Shown: positions 25,655 through 33,716 of the stretch, piece by piece
Position numbering within the stretch: the first letter of the stretch is position 1
Layout of the letters: each line of letters begins with the position of its first letter
DNA from: Betaproteobacteria bacterium
GTDB lineage: Bacteria > Pseudomonadota > Gammaproteobacteria > Burkholderiales > SG8-39
Length of the DNA: 60,871 nt
Assembly (NCBI GenBank): GCA_022340285.1
Contig: JAJDOG010000095.1
Span: 94,678-155,548, forward strand
Direction of reading: 5' to 3'
Position numbers and translations under genes: made by a program
The notes under the pieces: model-generated
Seen by the model: only the letters and a program-made list of their open reading frames with translations
What the model was told of the DNA's origin: nothing
The model's database searches: none

Positions 25655-25960
25655 ATGGACAGGGCAGCCTTCAAAGCCGACACGCGCTACACGCTGACCT
25701 GGCGGGACGAGACCGGCCGCGAACGGCCCCTCAACGTCTACGTGTACCGGGTCTACGAGAAATTCATGATCGTCCGGGAGACTTCCGGCCCGGGGCTGGT
25801 GCGCAAGGTGGCCTTCGACGACGTCGCGAGGATCGTTCACGAAACGCCGGTACCGCCGCCGGCCCGCTTCTTCCTGCCGGCCGCGGTGCTCGACGAGAAG
25901 AACTGGCGCGAGCGCGCGGTGATGCAGCACTATGCGTCGGCGCCGGGCCTGGGCAAGTAA
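25655..25960 (+). CDS. Hypothetical protein upstream of chrB
   Basis: A 101-residue soluble protein I do not recognise. It begins MDRAAFKADTRYTLTW after GAGGAATC, contains several aromatic residues in beta-strand-like runs (RPLNVYVYRVYEKFMIV) and ends in MQHYASAPGLGK. There is no signal, membrane segment or Cys. It ends seven bases before chrB on the same strand, so the two are probably co-expressed. Confidence 0.65.
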   Translation: MDRAAFKADTRYTLTWRDETGRERPLNVYVYRVYEKFMIVRETSGPGLVRKVAFDDVARIVHETPVPPPARFFLPAAVLDEKNWRERAVMQHYASAPGLGK

Positions 25961-25966
25961 CGCGGC

Positions 25967-26977
25967 GTGAGCGAGAAAGACCAGCCGGAGTCCGGTGCAC
26001 CGCTGCGCTGGCTCGTGCTCGTCGCGGTGTTCCCCGTGGAGGATGCCGCCGGGCGGATGAGGCTGCTGCGCACGCTCGAGGGCCTCGGTTGCGCGGTGAT
26101 GCGCGAAGGCGTGTTTCTCCTGCCCGACACGCCGCGCAACCGGACAAGCTTCCAGCGCCTGGCCGATCACATCGTGCGCGCGAAGGGCGACGCGTGGATG
26201 TTTCCGGTCAACGTGGAGAAGGCCCAGCAGGCAAAGGAGTTCCGCGCGATGTTCGACCGGAGCGGTCGCTACGCCGAGCTCACCAAGACCATCGAGGGGC
26301 TCAAGGCCGGATTCGGCGTCTCCGACCCGACCGCGATCGCGCAGGTGCTCGCGAAGCAGCGCCGCGAGCTCGAGGCGATCAGTGTCCTCGACTTCTTCGT
26401 CTCGCCCCTCAGGCAACGCGCCGAGCGGGCGTTGACCGACATGGAACAAGCGGTCCGCGACATGATGTTTCCGGCCAATGGCGAGACCGACGACGGCGGC
26501 GCGGCCGGCAAGCCTGCGAGACGATCGAAACGGCAGTACTTTCGTCGCGCGTGGGCGACCCGCAAGCCGCTGTTCGTCGACCGGCTCGCGAGCGCCTGGC
26601 TGATTCGCCGTTTCATCGATCCGGAGGCCACCATGCTGTGGCTCGACAAGCGCCAGGCCTGTCCTGCTACCGCCGTAGGGTTCGGTTTCGAGGGCGCGTC
26701 ATTCGCCAATTCCCGGACGCGCGTGACCTACGAGGAATTGCTTGGATCCTTCCGCCTAGACCGGGATGCCGGGCTCGCCAAGATCGGCCGGCTGGTTCAC
26801 GCGCTCGACGCCGGCAACCGCCAGGTGCCCGAGGCGGCGGGCGTCGAGACGCTCCTGGCCGGTGCAAGGCACCGCGCGACGAACGAGGACGAGTTGCTGC
26901 GCGAGAGCGAGCGCACGTTCGACCTGCTCTACGAGGCCTATTACCAGTTGCCGCAGAACGGCAAGGCGAAGGGGTGA
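25967..26977 (+). CDS. chrB: ChrB-family chromate resistance regulator/effector
   Basis: A 336-residue protein with both ChrB domains. The N-terminal domain (about 10-170) includes EGVFLLPDTPRNRTSF and DAWMFPVNVEKAQQ. The C-terminal domain (about 195-330) begins RKPLFVDRLASAWLIRRFID and has LLYEAYYQL at the end. It starts at GTG 25967. ChrB normally senses chromate and controls the ChrA exporter; no chrA gene is here. Chromate is a sulfate analogue, so a role at the border of sulfur and oxyanion handling is conceivable, but this is inference. Confidence 0.82.
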   Translation: MSEKDQPESGAPLRWLVLVAVFPVEDAAGRMRLLRTLEGLGCAVMREGVFLLPDTPRNRTSFQRLADHIVRAKGDAWMFPVNVEKAQQAKEFRAMFDRSGRYAELTKTIEGLKAGFGVSDPTAIAQVLAKQRRELEAISVLDFFVSPLRQRAERALTDMEQAVRDMMFPANGETDDGGAAGKPARRSKRQYFRRAWATRKPLFVDRLASAWLIRRFIDPEATMLWLDKRQACPATAVGFGFEGASFANSRTRVTYEELLGSFRLDRDAGLAKIGRLVHALDAGNRQVPEAAGVETLLAGARHRATNEDELLRESERTFDLLYEAYYQLPQNGKAKG

Positions 26978-26987
26978 ACCGGAGGGA

Positions 26988-28493
26988 TCAGCGTCGGCGC
27001 CTGAGCTCGCTCTGGTATTGCCTTTGCAGCTCGCGCAGACGGGCGTCGACCGCAGAGAGTGTGTAGAAGTCCGCGTCTCCCGCCTTCTGGGCGAGCCGCA
27101 GTTGCTCGATCGCTGCCGGCAGGCCGCCCTTCAGCAGGTACATCTCCGCCAGCGCGCGGTGCTGCTCGGTCCGCTTGCCGAGCTGCGAGTAAGCGCGGGC
27201 CTGCATCTCGCGCAGCTTCGGATCATGCGGTTCCTGCCTGACCAGCGGCACCAGCACGTCCAACGATTCCTGCGCGCGCCCGGCCGATAGCAGCGCATCC
27301 GCGTAGTCGTAGGCGACACCCAGATTGGCGGGGTACTGCTTCCGGGCTGCGGTCAGGATCGCGATCGCGCCAGCTTGATCGCCCGAAGCGGCTTTGGCGC
27401 GCGCCGCGAGCGTTTCGAGCATTGGGTTTCGCAAGCCTGCCCGGCGCGCTGCCCCGATCTCGGCGGCGGCGGAATCCGGTTCCTTTGCCCGCACCAGCGC
27501 AGCGGCGTAACCGTAATGGACGATCGCTTCGTCGGTAAACCGCCGGTCTTTCAGCGCCTCGCGGAAAAACGCCAATGCATCTTCCGGGGGTCCGGCTTCG
27601 GCACGGAGCTTGGCGCGCACGAGGCCGAACTCGACGCTATCGCGGACCTGCCGGAAACGCGACTCGAGCGCGCGATTCTGCATGTCCGCGATCCGGTCGC
27701 TCGTGAGCGGGTGCGTGCGCAGGTAACCGGGCGCATTGTTCTCGTAGAGCCGCGTGGATCGCTGCATCCGCTCGAAGAACGTGGGCATGCCGTGCACGTC
27801 GAATCCGGAATCGTTGAGGATCTGGAAGCCCACCCGGTCCGCCTCGCGCTCGAAGTCGCGGCTGTAGGACAGCGCGGCCTGCAAGGGCGCGGCCTGGCTG
27901 GTGATCACGGCCGCCTGGGCGACCTGAGGGTTCGAGCTGGCGGCGAGGATCGCCAGCGCAAGCCCCGCTATGCTGGCAATCTGAAGCTGATTCTGCTTGT
28001 CCACCATGCGCGCCATGTGGCGTTGCTCGACGTGCGCGATCTCGTGCGCGACCACCGATGCGAGCTCCGATTCGGTCTGGGCGGTAAGAATGAGCCCGGA
28101 GTGGATGCCGATGTAGCCCCCGGGTAGCGCGAACGCGTTCACCTGGGGGTTGCGTATGACGAAAAATTCGAAGTGCCGCCGGCTCACCGGCGACGCGGTT
28201 GCCAGGCGCTGTCCCAGTGCCTGCACGTATCCTGCGATCTCCGGATCATCGATGTACTCCGGGTCGCTGCGGATATCGCGCATGATCGATTCGCCGATTT
28301 CGCGCTCGTCCGCCGCCGACAGCGCCGCCTGCGAGGACTCGCCGAGATCGGGCAGATTCGTTGCCGGCGCGGGCGGGGCTTCCACACCGTAGCGCCGAGG
28401 CGCCGACTCACCCAGATTGGGCAGGTTCTGTGCGGACACCCACGGTGCCAACAGGAAGAGACCCGCCAGCGAGCCGCAAATATAGCTGCGCAT
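26988..28493 (-). CDS. BepA/YfgC-like periplasmic M48 metalloprotease with TPR repeats
   Basis: A 501-residue exported protein (signal MRSYICGSLAGLFLLAPWVSA). The zinc motif HEIAHVEQRH is near residue 145, with the third ligand in FEREADRVG. TPR-like repeats fill about 310-490 and end in a basic ELRRRR. BepA-type enzymes maintain outer-membrane protein assembly. The mature N-terminus carries two copies of a short motif, NLPNLGES and NLPDLGES, 26 residues apart. Start 28493 is set by the signal peptide; the longer frame upstream lacks one. Confidence 0.88.
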   Translation of the reverse strand: MRSYICGSLAGLFLLAPWVSAQNLPNLGESAPRRYGVEAPPAPATNLPDLGESSQAALSAADEREIGESIMRDIRSDPEYIDDPEIAGYVQALGQRLATASPVSRRHFEFFVIRNPQVNAFALPGGYIGIHSGLILTAQTESELASVVAHEIAHVEQRHMARMVDKQNQLQIASIAGLALAILAASSNPQVAQAAVITSQAAPLQAALSYSRDFEREADRVGFQILNDSGFDVHGMPTFFERMQRSTRLYENNAPGYLRTHPLTSDRIADMQNRALESRFRQVRDSVEFGLVRAKLRAEAGPPEDALAFFREALKDRRFTDEAIVHYGYAAALVRAKEPDSAAAEIGAARRAGLRNPMLETLAARAKAASGDQAGAIAILTAARKQYPANLGVAYDYADALLSAGRAQESLDVLVPLVRQEPHDPKLREMQARAYSQLGKRTEQHRALAEMYLLKGGLPAAIEQLRLAQKAGDADFYTLSAVDARLRELQRQYQSELRRRR

Positions 28494-28635
28494 CTGCCTA
28501 TGATACCCGCTCGTGACCAGGGTTCCGCCGCCTGAAAGGCCCTCCAGCCCGGGTCGCTCGCCGGCCGGCGAGGCGGGCGTTTCACCGGGCCTGTGGGGCA
28601 TAATCCCGGATGCCCCTCGACACCGGGGAACCGAT

Positions 28636-29121
28636 ATGAAACAGCCGCTCACACACTTCGACGCGCAAGGCCAAGCGCACATGGTCGACGTCGGCGAGAA
28701 GAGCGAAACACACCGGGTTGCCCGCGCACGCGGCGCAATCGTCATGCGCCCGGCGACTTTCGACCTGATCCGCGCGGGCGACGCCAAGAAGGGCGACGTG
28801 CTCGGGGTGGCACGCGTCGCCGCGATCCAGGCGGCGAAGCGCACCGCCGACCTGATCCCCCTCTGCCACCCGATCGCGATCACGCGCGTTGCCGCCGAGT
28901 TCGCGCTCGATGCGAACCGCCCCGCGGTGTCCCTGACCGTCACCGTCGAGACGTTCGGCCGCACCGGTGTCGAGATGGAGGCGCTCACCGCGGTGAGCGT
29001 CGGATTGCTCACCGTCTACGACATGTGCAAGGCTGCCGATCGCGGCATGCGCATCGTAGACATCGAACTGATCGAGAAATCGGGCGGTCGGTCGGACCGC
29101 TATGTGGCATCCGACACTTGA
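28636..29121 (+). CDS. moaC: MoaC, cyclic pyranopterin monophosphate synthase
   Basis: A 161-residue enzyme of molybdenum cofactor biosynthesis that forms cyclic pyranopterin monophosphate. Conserved blocks include [33 protein letters not shown] and [20 protein letters not shown], plus a C-terminal [14 protein letters not shown]. Start ATG 28636 after GGGGAACC gives the usual length. SoeA in this window needs molybdenum cofactor. It is followed by a small hairpin at 29125 and then the sox genes. Confidence 0.94.
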   Translation: MKQPLTHFDAQGQAHMVDVGEKSETHRVARARGAIVMRPATFDLIRAGDAKKGDVLGVARVAAIQAAKRTADLIPLCHPIAITRVAAEFALDANRPAVSLTVTVETFGRTGVEMEALTAVSVGLLTVYDMCKAADRGMRIVDIELIEKSGGRSDRYVASDT

Positions 29122-29124
29122 GCG

Positions 29125-29148
29125 ATTCAACGCCTTTCCCCGTTGAAT
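29125..29148 (+). other. Small hairpin after moaC
   Basis: ATTCAACG (29125-29132) and CGTTGAAT (29141-29148) form an eight-base stem starting four bases after the moaC stop. No strong T-run follows. It could end moaC transcription before the sox operon. The rest of the gap up to soxY (29397) must hold the sox promoter, but I see no confident boxes. Confidence 0.4.
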
Positions 29149-29396
29149 TAGCTCGATTTGTCCGCATCCCAGCAACAGATTAGGTACCCTTATGGGTGCA
29201 TCATTGCGCGACGGCTTGCTCGAGCCGAGGTTATTGTTTAATCTGGCCGGCGCATTGAGGAAGAGAAGACAAAAACAACAAAAACTCATGTACTTAGACT
29301 TGCTTCGGCTACATGGACTCAGGCTGCCCTGGCACGCGTGCTGCCACACCCGTGCCGCGATGTGACTCAACCGGTCGTAGAGGAGATGGAGGAATC

Positions 29397-29867
29397 ATGG
29401 ATAACACCCGTAGACGGGTTCTGAGGGGCGCCAGCGCGGCGGGCGCCGTGTTTGCGGCGTTTGCCACCGGCGCGCTCAAGCCGTCCGATGCGCTCGCCAT
29501 CACGTGGGACAAGAGCGCCTTCGAAGCCAAGAGCATGGTCGACGCGCTCAAGGCGCTGCACGTGTCCTCCGCGACGGACAGCAAGGACATCGTGATCCGC
29601 GCGCCGGACATCGCGGAGAACGGTGCGGTGGTGCCGATCGACATCACCAGCAACATCCCGGGCACCGAGAGCATCTCGCTGTTCATCGAGAAGAACCCGT
29701 TTCCTTACGTGGGCACCTTCGATATGACGAAGGGCGCAGTGCCGTATGTCCATGTGCGCGTGAAGGTCGGACAGTCGTCGCCCGTGCGCGTCGTCGTGAC
29801 GGCGGGCGGCAAGCACTATCAGGCCGTGAAAGACGTCAAAGTGACCATCGGCGGCTGCGGCGGCTGA
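29397..29867 (+). CDS. soxY: SoxY, sulfur carrier subunit
   Basis: A 156-residue exported protein that covalently holds sulfur intermediates on the Cys of its C-terminal GGCGG. The N-terminus has a Tat-type signal (TRRRVLRGASAAGAVFAAF). The body contains DIVIRAPDIAENGAVVPI and VRVKVGQSSPVRVVV, as in SoxY. Start ATG 29397 follows GGAGGAATC. It is the first gene of soxYZAXB and pairs with SoxZ, which lacks a signal and is exported with it. Confidence 0.96.
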   Translation: MDNTRRRVLRGASAAGAVFAAFATGALKPSDALAITWDKSAFEAKSMVDALKALHVSSATDSKDIVIRAPDIAENGAVVPIDITSNIPGTESISLFIEKNPFPYVGTFDMTKGAVPYVHVRVKVGQSSPVRVVVTAGGKHYQAVKDVKVTIGGCGG

Positions 29868-29908
29868 TCGGGATCCCCAACTAGGCGAGACGACGGAAGG
29901 AGCAGGTT

Positions 29909-30223
29909 ATGGGCGACCCGATGAAAATCCGGGCCAGGATGCAGGGTGACGTGGCCGAGGTGCGCGTGCTGATGGGCCATCCGATGGAAACCGGCCAGCG
30001 CAAGGGCTCGGACGGCAAGATCATTCCCGCGCATTTCATCAAGCAAATTCGCGCGGAGCTGAACGGCAAGGTCGTTTTCGAGGCGGCCATCAGCCAGGCG
30101 ATATCGCGGAATCCCCTGTTCGCCTTCAAGGTGAAGGGCGCAAAGGCCGGCGACAAGCTCAGCATCACCTGGGAAGACAACAAGGGCGACAAGCGCACCG
30201 ATACGGTGACCATCTCGGGCTGA
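29909..30223 (+). CDS. soxZ: SoxZ, partner of SoxY
   Basis: A 104-residue protein that forms the SoxYZ carrier heterodimer in the periplasm. The family blocks MKIRARMQGDVAEVRVLMGHPMETG, PAHFIKQI and FKVKGAKAGDKLSITWEDNKGD are present. It has no signal, as expected, since it is carried through Tat with SoxY. GAAGGAGCAGG precedes the ATG, and the gap to soxY is 41 bp. Confidence 0.96.
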   Translation: MGDPMKIRARMQGDVAEVRVLMGHPMETGQRKGSDGKIIPAHFIKQIRAELNGKVVFEAAISQAISRNPLFAFKVKGAKAGDKLSITWEDNKGDKRTDTVTISG

Positions 30224-30341
30224 ATCCGGTGCGCGGGGCCGCGGCGGGAGAAAGCGCGGCGAATTTCAACAACAAAGAGGGCGGGCGAACCCGCCTCGGC
30301 GAGCCGGTCCGAGCCGGACGGTTCAATTACTGGAGGAGAAC

Positions 30342-31154
30342 ATGCGGAAATCCCTGACCACATTGGCCGTCGCGTGCGCGGCGTTTCTCGCGACGAGCGC
30401 GTTCGGCCAGACTCCCGAAGAGGTCAAGAAGGGCGTCGAGCAGTACCGCGAGATGTTGGAGCTCGGCAATCCCGCGGAGCTCTACGCGCTCAAGGGCGAG
30501 GCGCTCTTCAAGAAGAAGCGCGGTCCGAAGAACGCGTCGCTCGAGCAATGCGATTTCGGCAAGGGACCCGGCGTCCTGAAGGGCGTCTACGCCGAAATGC
30601 CGCGTTACTTCGCCGACACCGGCAAGGTGCAGGACCTGGAGTCGCGGCTTGTGACGTGCATGGTGCAGCTGCAGGGAATCTCCGAGAAGGACGCCACCAA
30701 GCGCCCGTTCGGCAATGCGGACAAGCCGTCCGAGAACGAGCAGCTCGTGGCCTATATCGTCTCGCAGTCGTACGGTGATCCCATCAACATCAAGCTCGAC
30801 AACCCCAAGATGAAGGAGGCCTACGAGATCGGCAAGCGCCTCTTCTTCTATCGCGCCGGACCGTGGGACTTCTCGTGCGCGACCTGCCACGCGGAAGAGA
30901 ACACCCGCATCCGCCTGCAGGATCTGCCGGTCCTGTCCAGCCCGGCAGGCGCGAAGGCCGCCATGACCACCTGGCCTGCCTACCGGGTCTCCAACAGCCA
31001 GTTGAAGACCATGGAATGGCGTATCAACGACTGCTATCGCCAGATGCGCTTTCCCGAGCCCAATTTCATATCGGACTCGGTGATCGCTCTCACGACCTAT
31101 CTTGCGTACACGGCGAACGGGGGCGTCTACAAGGGCCCCGGCATCAAGCGCTGA
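30342..31154 (+). CDS. soxA: SoxA, monohaem type cytochrome c subunit of SoxXA
   Basis: A 270-residue periplasmic cytochrome with Sec signal MRKSLTTLAVACAAFLATSAFG. It has a single haem motif, CATCH near residue 184, and the axial/active Cys in NDCYRQMR near residue 230. The N-terminal domain keeps two Cys (EQCDFG and VTCMVQ) but has no CxxCH, so the second haem of dihaem SoxA is missing and the pair probably forms a disulfide. With SoxX it links thiosulfate to SoxY. TGGAGGAGAA lies before the ATG. Confidence 0.95.
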   Translation: MRKSLTTLAVACAAFLATSAFGQTPEEVKKGVEQYREMLELGNPAELYALKGEALFKKKRGPKNASLEQCDFGKGPGVLKGVYAEMPRYFADTGKVQDLESRLVTCMVQLQGISEKDATKRPFGNADKPSENEQLVAYIVSQSYGDPINIKLDNPKMKEAYEIGKRLFFYRAGPWDFSCATCHAEENTRIRLQDLPVLSSPAGAKAAMTTWPAYRVSNSQLKTMEWRINDCYRQMRFPEPNFISDSVIALTTYLAYTANGGVYKGPGIKR

Positions 31155-31184
31155 CCAGAACGAGAACGGGACGAGGAGAAACCG

Positions 31185-31802
31185 ATGAAGAAGGCACTGA
31201 TTGCGGCAGCGGCTGGCGCGCTCGTGGTGGCAGGATGCGCGAGCATGAAGGAGATGGACGCGAAGTACGACGCCGAGGTGGTCCAGTGGATGAAGCGGGA
31301 TTTCCACGCCCGCGGGATCGCGACGATGGACCGGCTGGATCAAGACGAAGTGCAGCGCGTCTGCACGCAGTACGACAACAAGCCGCCGGAAGCCATGGCG
31401 AAGCAGATCGAGGCGGGCGAGATGAAGAAGATCAAGCTGCCCTCCGACGGCAAGTACATGGGCGACTGGAAAGCGGGCCAGAAGATCGCGCAGCGCGGCC
31501 GCGGCATGACATGGCGTGACAAGCCGGGCTCCACGAACGGCGGCAGCTGTTACAACTGCCACCAGCTTTCGACCGCGGAGCTCTCGTTTGGCACCATCGG
31601 CCCCAGTCTGAACCAGTTCGGAAAGAAGCGCGGGTACACCGTCGCGAACCAGAAATACGTCTACGAGAAGATCTACGACTCCAAGGCCTTTACGGCCTGC
31701 TCGAACATGCCGCGCCTGGGCCTGTCCGGCACGCTGACCGAGCAGCAGATCAAGGATGTGACGGCGTACCTGATGGATCCAAATTCGCCGGTCAACAAGT
31801 AA
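31185..31802 (+). CDS. soxX: SoxX, monohaem cytochrome c subunit of SoxXA, probable lipoprotein
   Basis: A 205-residue cytochrome with haem motif CYNCH near residue 122 and the axial Met expected in CSNMPRLG. The N-terminal signal ends in VVAGCAS, a lipobox, so mature SoxX would be lipid-anchored at its first Cys. An extra 80 residues of charged helix separate that Cys from the cytochrome domain, making this the longer type of SoxX. Together with SoxA it forms the thiosulfate-binding cytochrome. It begins 30 bp after soxA and is followed by two strong hairpins before soxB. Confidence 0.94.
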   Translation: MKKALIAAAAGALVVAGCASMKEMDAKYDAEVVQWMKRDFHARGIATMDRLDQDEVQRVCTQYDNKPPEAMAKQIEAGEMKKIKLPSDGKYMGDWKAGQKIAQRGRGMTWRDKPGSTNGGSCYNCHQLSTAELSFGTIGPSLNQFGKKRGYTVANQKYVYEKIYDSKAFTACSNMPRLGLSGTLTEQQIKDVTAYLMDPNSPVNK

Positions 31803-31836
31803 CCGGCCGTCCGGCCCAACGGACTTGGTCATCCAA

Positions 31837-31873
31837 GCCCTTTGCAGGACCCTGCGCGGGTCCTGCAAAGGGC
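31837..31873 (+). terminator. Perfect 16-bp hairpin between soxX and soxB
   Basis: Arms 31837-31852 and 31858-31873 are exactly complementary around a five-base loop (TGCGC). It lies 34 bp after the soxX stop. The T-run of a classic terminator is missing, so partial termination or 3'-end protection of soxYZAX mRNA is more likely. Confidence 0.6.
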
Positions 31874-31886
31874 CGAATTGACACGA

Positions 31887-31905
31887 ACAAGGGGTGCCCC
31901 CTTGT
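31887..31905 (+). terminator. Second hairpin between soxX and soxB
   Basis: ACAAGGGG (31887-31894) pairs with CCCCTTGT (31898-31905) over a three-base loop, 13 bases after the first hairpin. The tandem pair precedes soxB by 67 bp. Confidence 0.5.
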
Positions 31906-31972
31906 CTATCCTCCACGCCTCCCACGCGCCGCGTCGTGAATCAATCTTCGGCGCGGTACACTCGAACGCTCA

Positions 31973-33682
31973 ATGAACCGCAGAGAATTTCTGGAAGTCC
32001 TTGCCGCAGCCGCCGCGGCCGGCATGACGCTCGATTCCGGCGCGGCGCTCGCTCAGGGGGGCGCGGACGCGCTCTATCGGTTCCCGAAATTCGGCAATGT
32101 CTCGCTGCTCCATTTCACGGACTGCCATGCGCAGCTGCTGCCCATCTTCTACCGGGAGCCGAATATCAATATCGGCGTGGGTCCGCGCGCGGGTGAACCG
32201 CCGCACCTCGTGGGCGAGAGCCTCCTCAAGGCCTTCAAGATCAAGCCGGGTACCGCGGAGGCGCATGCGTTCACCTATCTCGACTACACCGCCGCCGCGA
32301 AGACCTACGGCAAGGTGGGAGGGTTCGCGCATCTCGCGACACTGGTCAAGCGGTTGCGTGCCGAGCGACCCAACTCGCTTCTGCTAGATGGCGGAGATAC
32401 CTGGCAGGGCTCCGCGGTCTCCTTGTGGACGAAGGGCGCGGACATGATCGAGGCTTGCAAGCTCCTCGGCGTGGAAGTCATGACCGGGCACTGGGAGTTC
32501 ACCTACGGCGCCGATCGGGTGAAGGAGGCGATCGAGAAGGAGCTCGCCCTCAAGATCGAGTTTCTCGCGCAGAACGTGAAGACGGTCGATTTCGGCGACC
32601 CGGTATTCAAGCCTTTCACCCTCCGCAAGATCGGTGGGGTAACCGTTGCGGTGATCGGGCAGGCGTTTCCCTACACGCCGATCGCGAATCCGCGGTACTT
32701 CGTGGCCGAATGGACTTTCGGGATCCAGGAAGAAGAGTTGCAGAAGCAGGTCAAGGCGGCACGCGCCAAGGGCGCGCAGGTGGTGGTGCTACTTTCGCAC
32801 AACGGCTCCGACATCGACCTCAAGCTGGCGGGCCGCGTCACCGGCATCGACGTGATCTTCGGCGGTCATACACACGATGCGATCCCACAGCCGACGGTCG
32901 TGAAGAACCGCGGCGGCCAGACGCTCGTCGCCAACTCGGGGTCGAACGGGAAATTCCTCTCGGTGCTCGACCTCGACGTGAAGCGCGGCAAGGTGGACGG
33001 TTACCGTTACCGGTTGCTGCCGGTGTTCTCGAACCTGCTGCCGGCGGATGACGCCATGGCGAAGCTCATCGATACGACGCGCGCGCCGCACAAAGCCAAG
33101 CTTGAGCAGAAGCTCGCCGTGACCGAGGGGCTGCTGTATCGACGTGGCAACTTCAACGGGACCTTCGACCAGCTGATCTGCGACGCCCTGCTGGAGGTGA
33201 AGGGCGCTGAGATCGCCTTCTCGCCGGGTTTTCGCTGGGGCACGACCATCCTCCCGGGCCAGCCGGTCACGTTCGAGCACGTGATGGACCAGACCGCCAT
33301 CACGTATCCCTACTCCACGCTCAACGAGCTCACCGGCGAGCAGATCAAGGTGATCCTCGAGGACATTTGCGACAACCTCTTCAACCCCGACCCGTACAAG
33401 CAGCAGGGCGGCGACATGGTGCGCATCGGGGGTCTGACGTACACGTGCGCCCCCAACGCGAAGATGGGCGGACGGATCCTGGACATGCGCCTCGCAGGGA
33501 AACCGATCGAGCCGGACAAGAAGTACAAGGTCGCCGGCTGGGCGCCCGTTGCAGAGGGCGCGCAGGGCGAGCCGATCTGGGATCTGGTGGCCGGTTGGCT
33601 CAAGAGCAAGAGGACGATTCCGGCGCGCAAGCCGAACGTTCCCCAGCTCCGGGGCGTCGCCGGCAATCCGGGAATCGCCTGA
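31973..33682 (+). CDS. soxB: SoxB, sulfate thiol esterase (thiosulfohydrolase)
   Basis: A 569-residue periplasmic dimanganese enzyme that releases sulfate from SoxY-bound S-sulfonate. The N-terminal signal (MNRREFLEVLAAAAAAGMT) is short and Tat-like with a twin Arg. Metal-site motifs are LLHFTDCHAQLLP, LLDGGDTWQGS, VMTGHWEFTYG, LLSHNGSDID and FGGHTHDAIPQ, in 5'-nucleotidase order, with the C-terminal domain following. It ends the sox set; soxCD are absent, so the thiosulfate sulfane sulfur would not be fully oxidised in the periplasm and could be passed to TusA/sHdr. Confidence 0.96.
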   Translation: MNRREFLEVLAAAAAAGMTLDSGAALAQGGADALYRFPKFGNVSLLHFTDCHAQLLPIFYREPNINIGVGPRAGEPPHLVGESLLKAFKIKPGTAEAHAFTYLDYTAAAKTYGKVGGFAHLATLVKRLRAERPNSLLLDGGDTWQGSAVSLWTKGADMIEACKLLGVEVMTGHWEFTYGADRVKEAIEKELALKIEFLAQNVKTVDFGDPVFKPFTLRKIGGVTVAVIGQAFPYTPIANPRYFVAEWTFGIQEEELQKQVKAARAKGAQVVVLLSHNGSDIDLKLAGRVTGIDVIFGGHTHDAIPQPTVVKNRGGQTLVANSGSNGKFLSVLDLDVKRGKVDGYRYRLLPVFSNLLPADDAMAKLIDTTRAPHKAKLEQKLAVTEGLLYRRGNFNGTFDQLICDALLEVKGAEIAFSPGFRWGTTILPGQPVTFEHVMDQTAITYPYSTLNELTGEQIKVILEDICDNLFNPDPYKQQGGDMVRIGGLTYTCAPNAKMGGRILDMRLAGKPIEPDKKYKVAGWAPVAEGAQGEPIWDLVAGWLKSKRTIPARKPNVPQLRGVAGNPGIA

Positions 33683-33716
33683 CGCGACGCGGAATCCGGA
33701 CCTCGGGTCCGGGCGG

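Noticed and set aside
29149-29396. Search for a sox promoter (TTGCTC with TAATCT near 29217)
   Set aside because: Each hexamer matches only about half of the consensus, so no promoter was listed.
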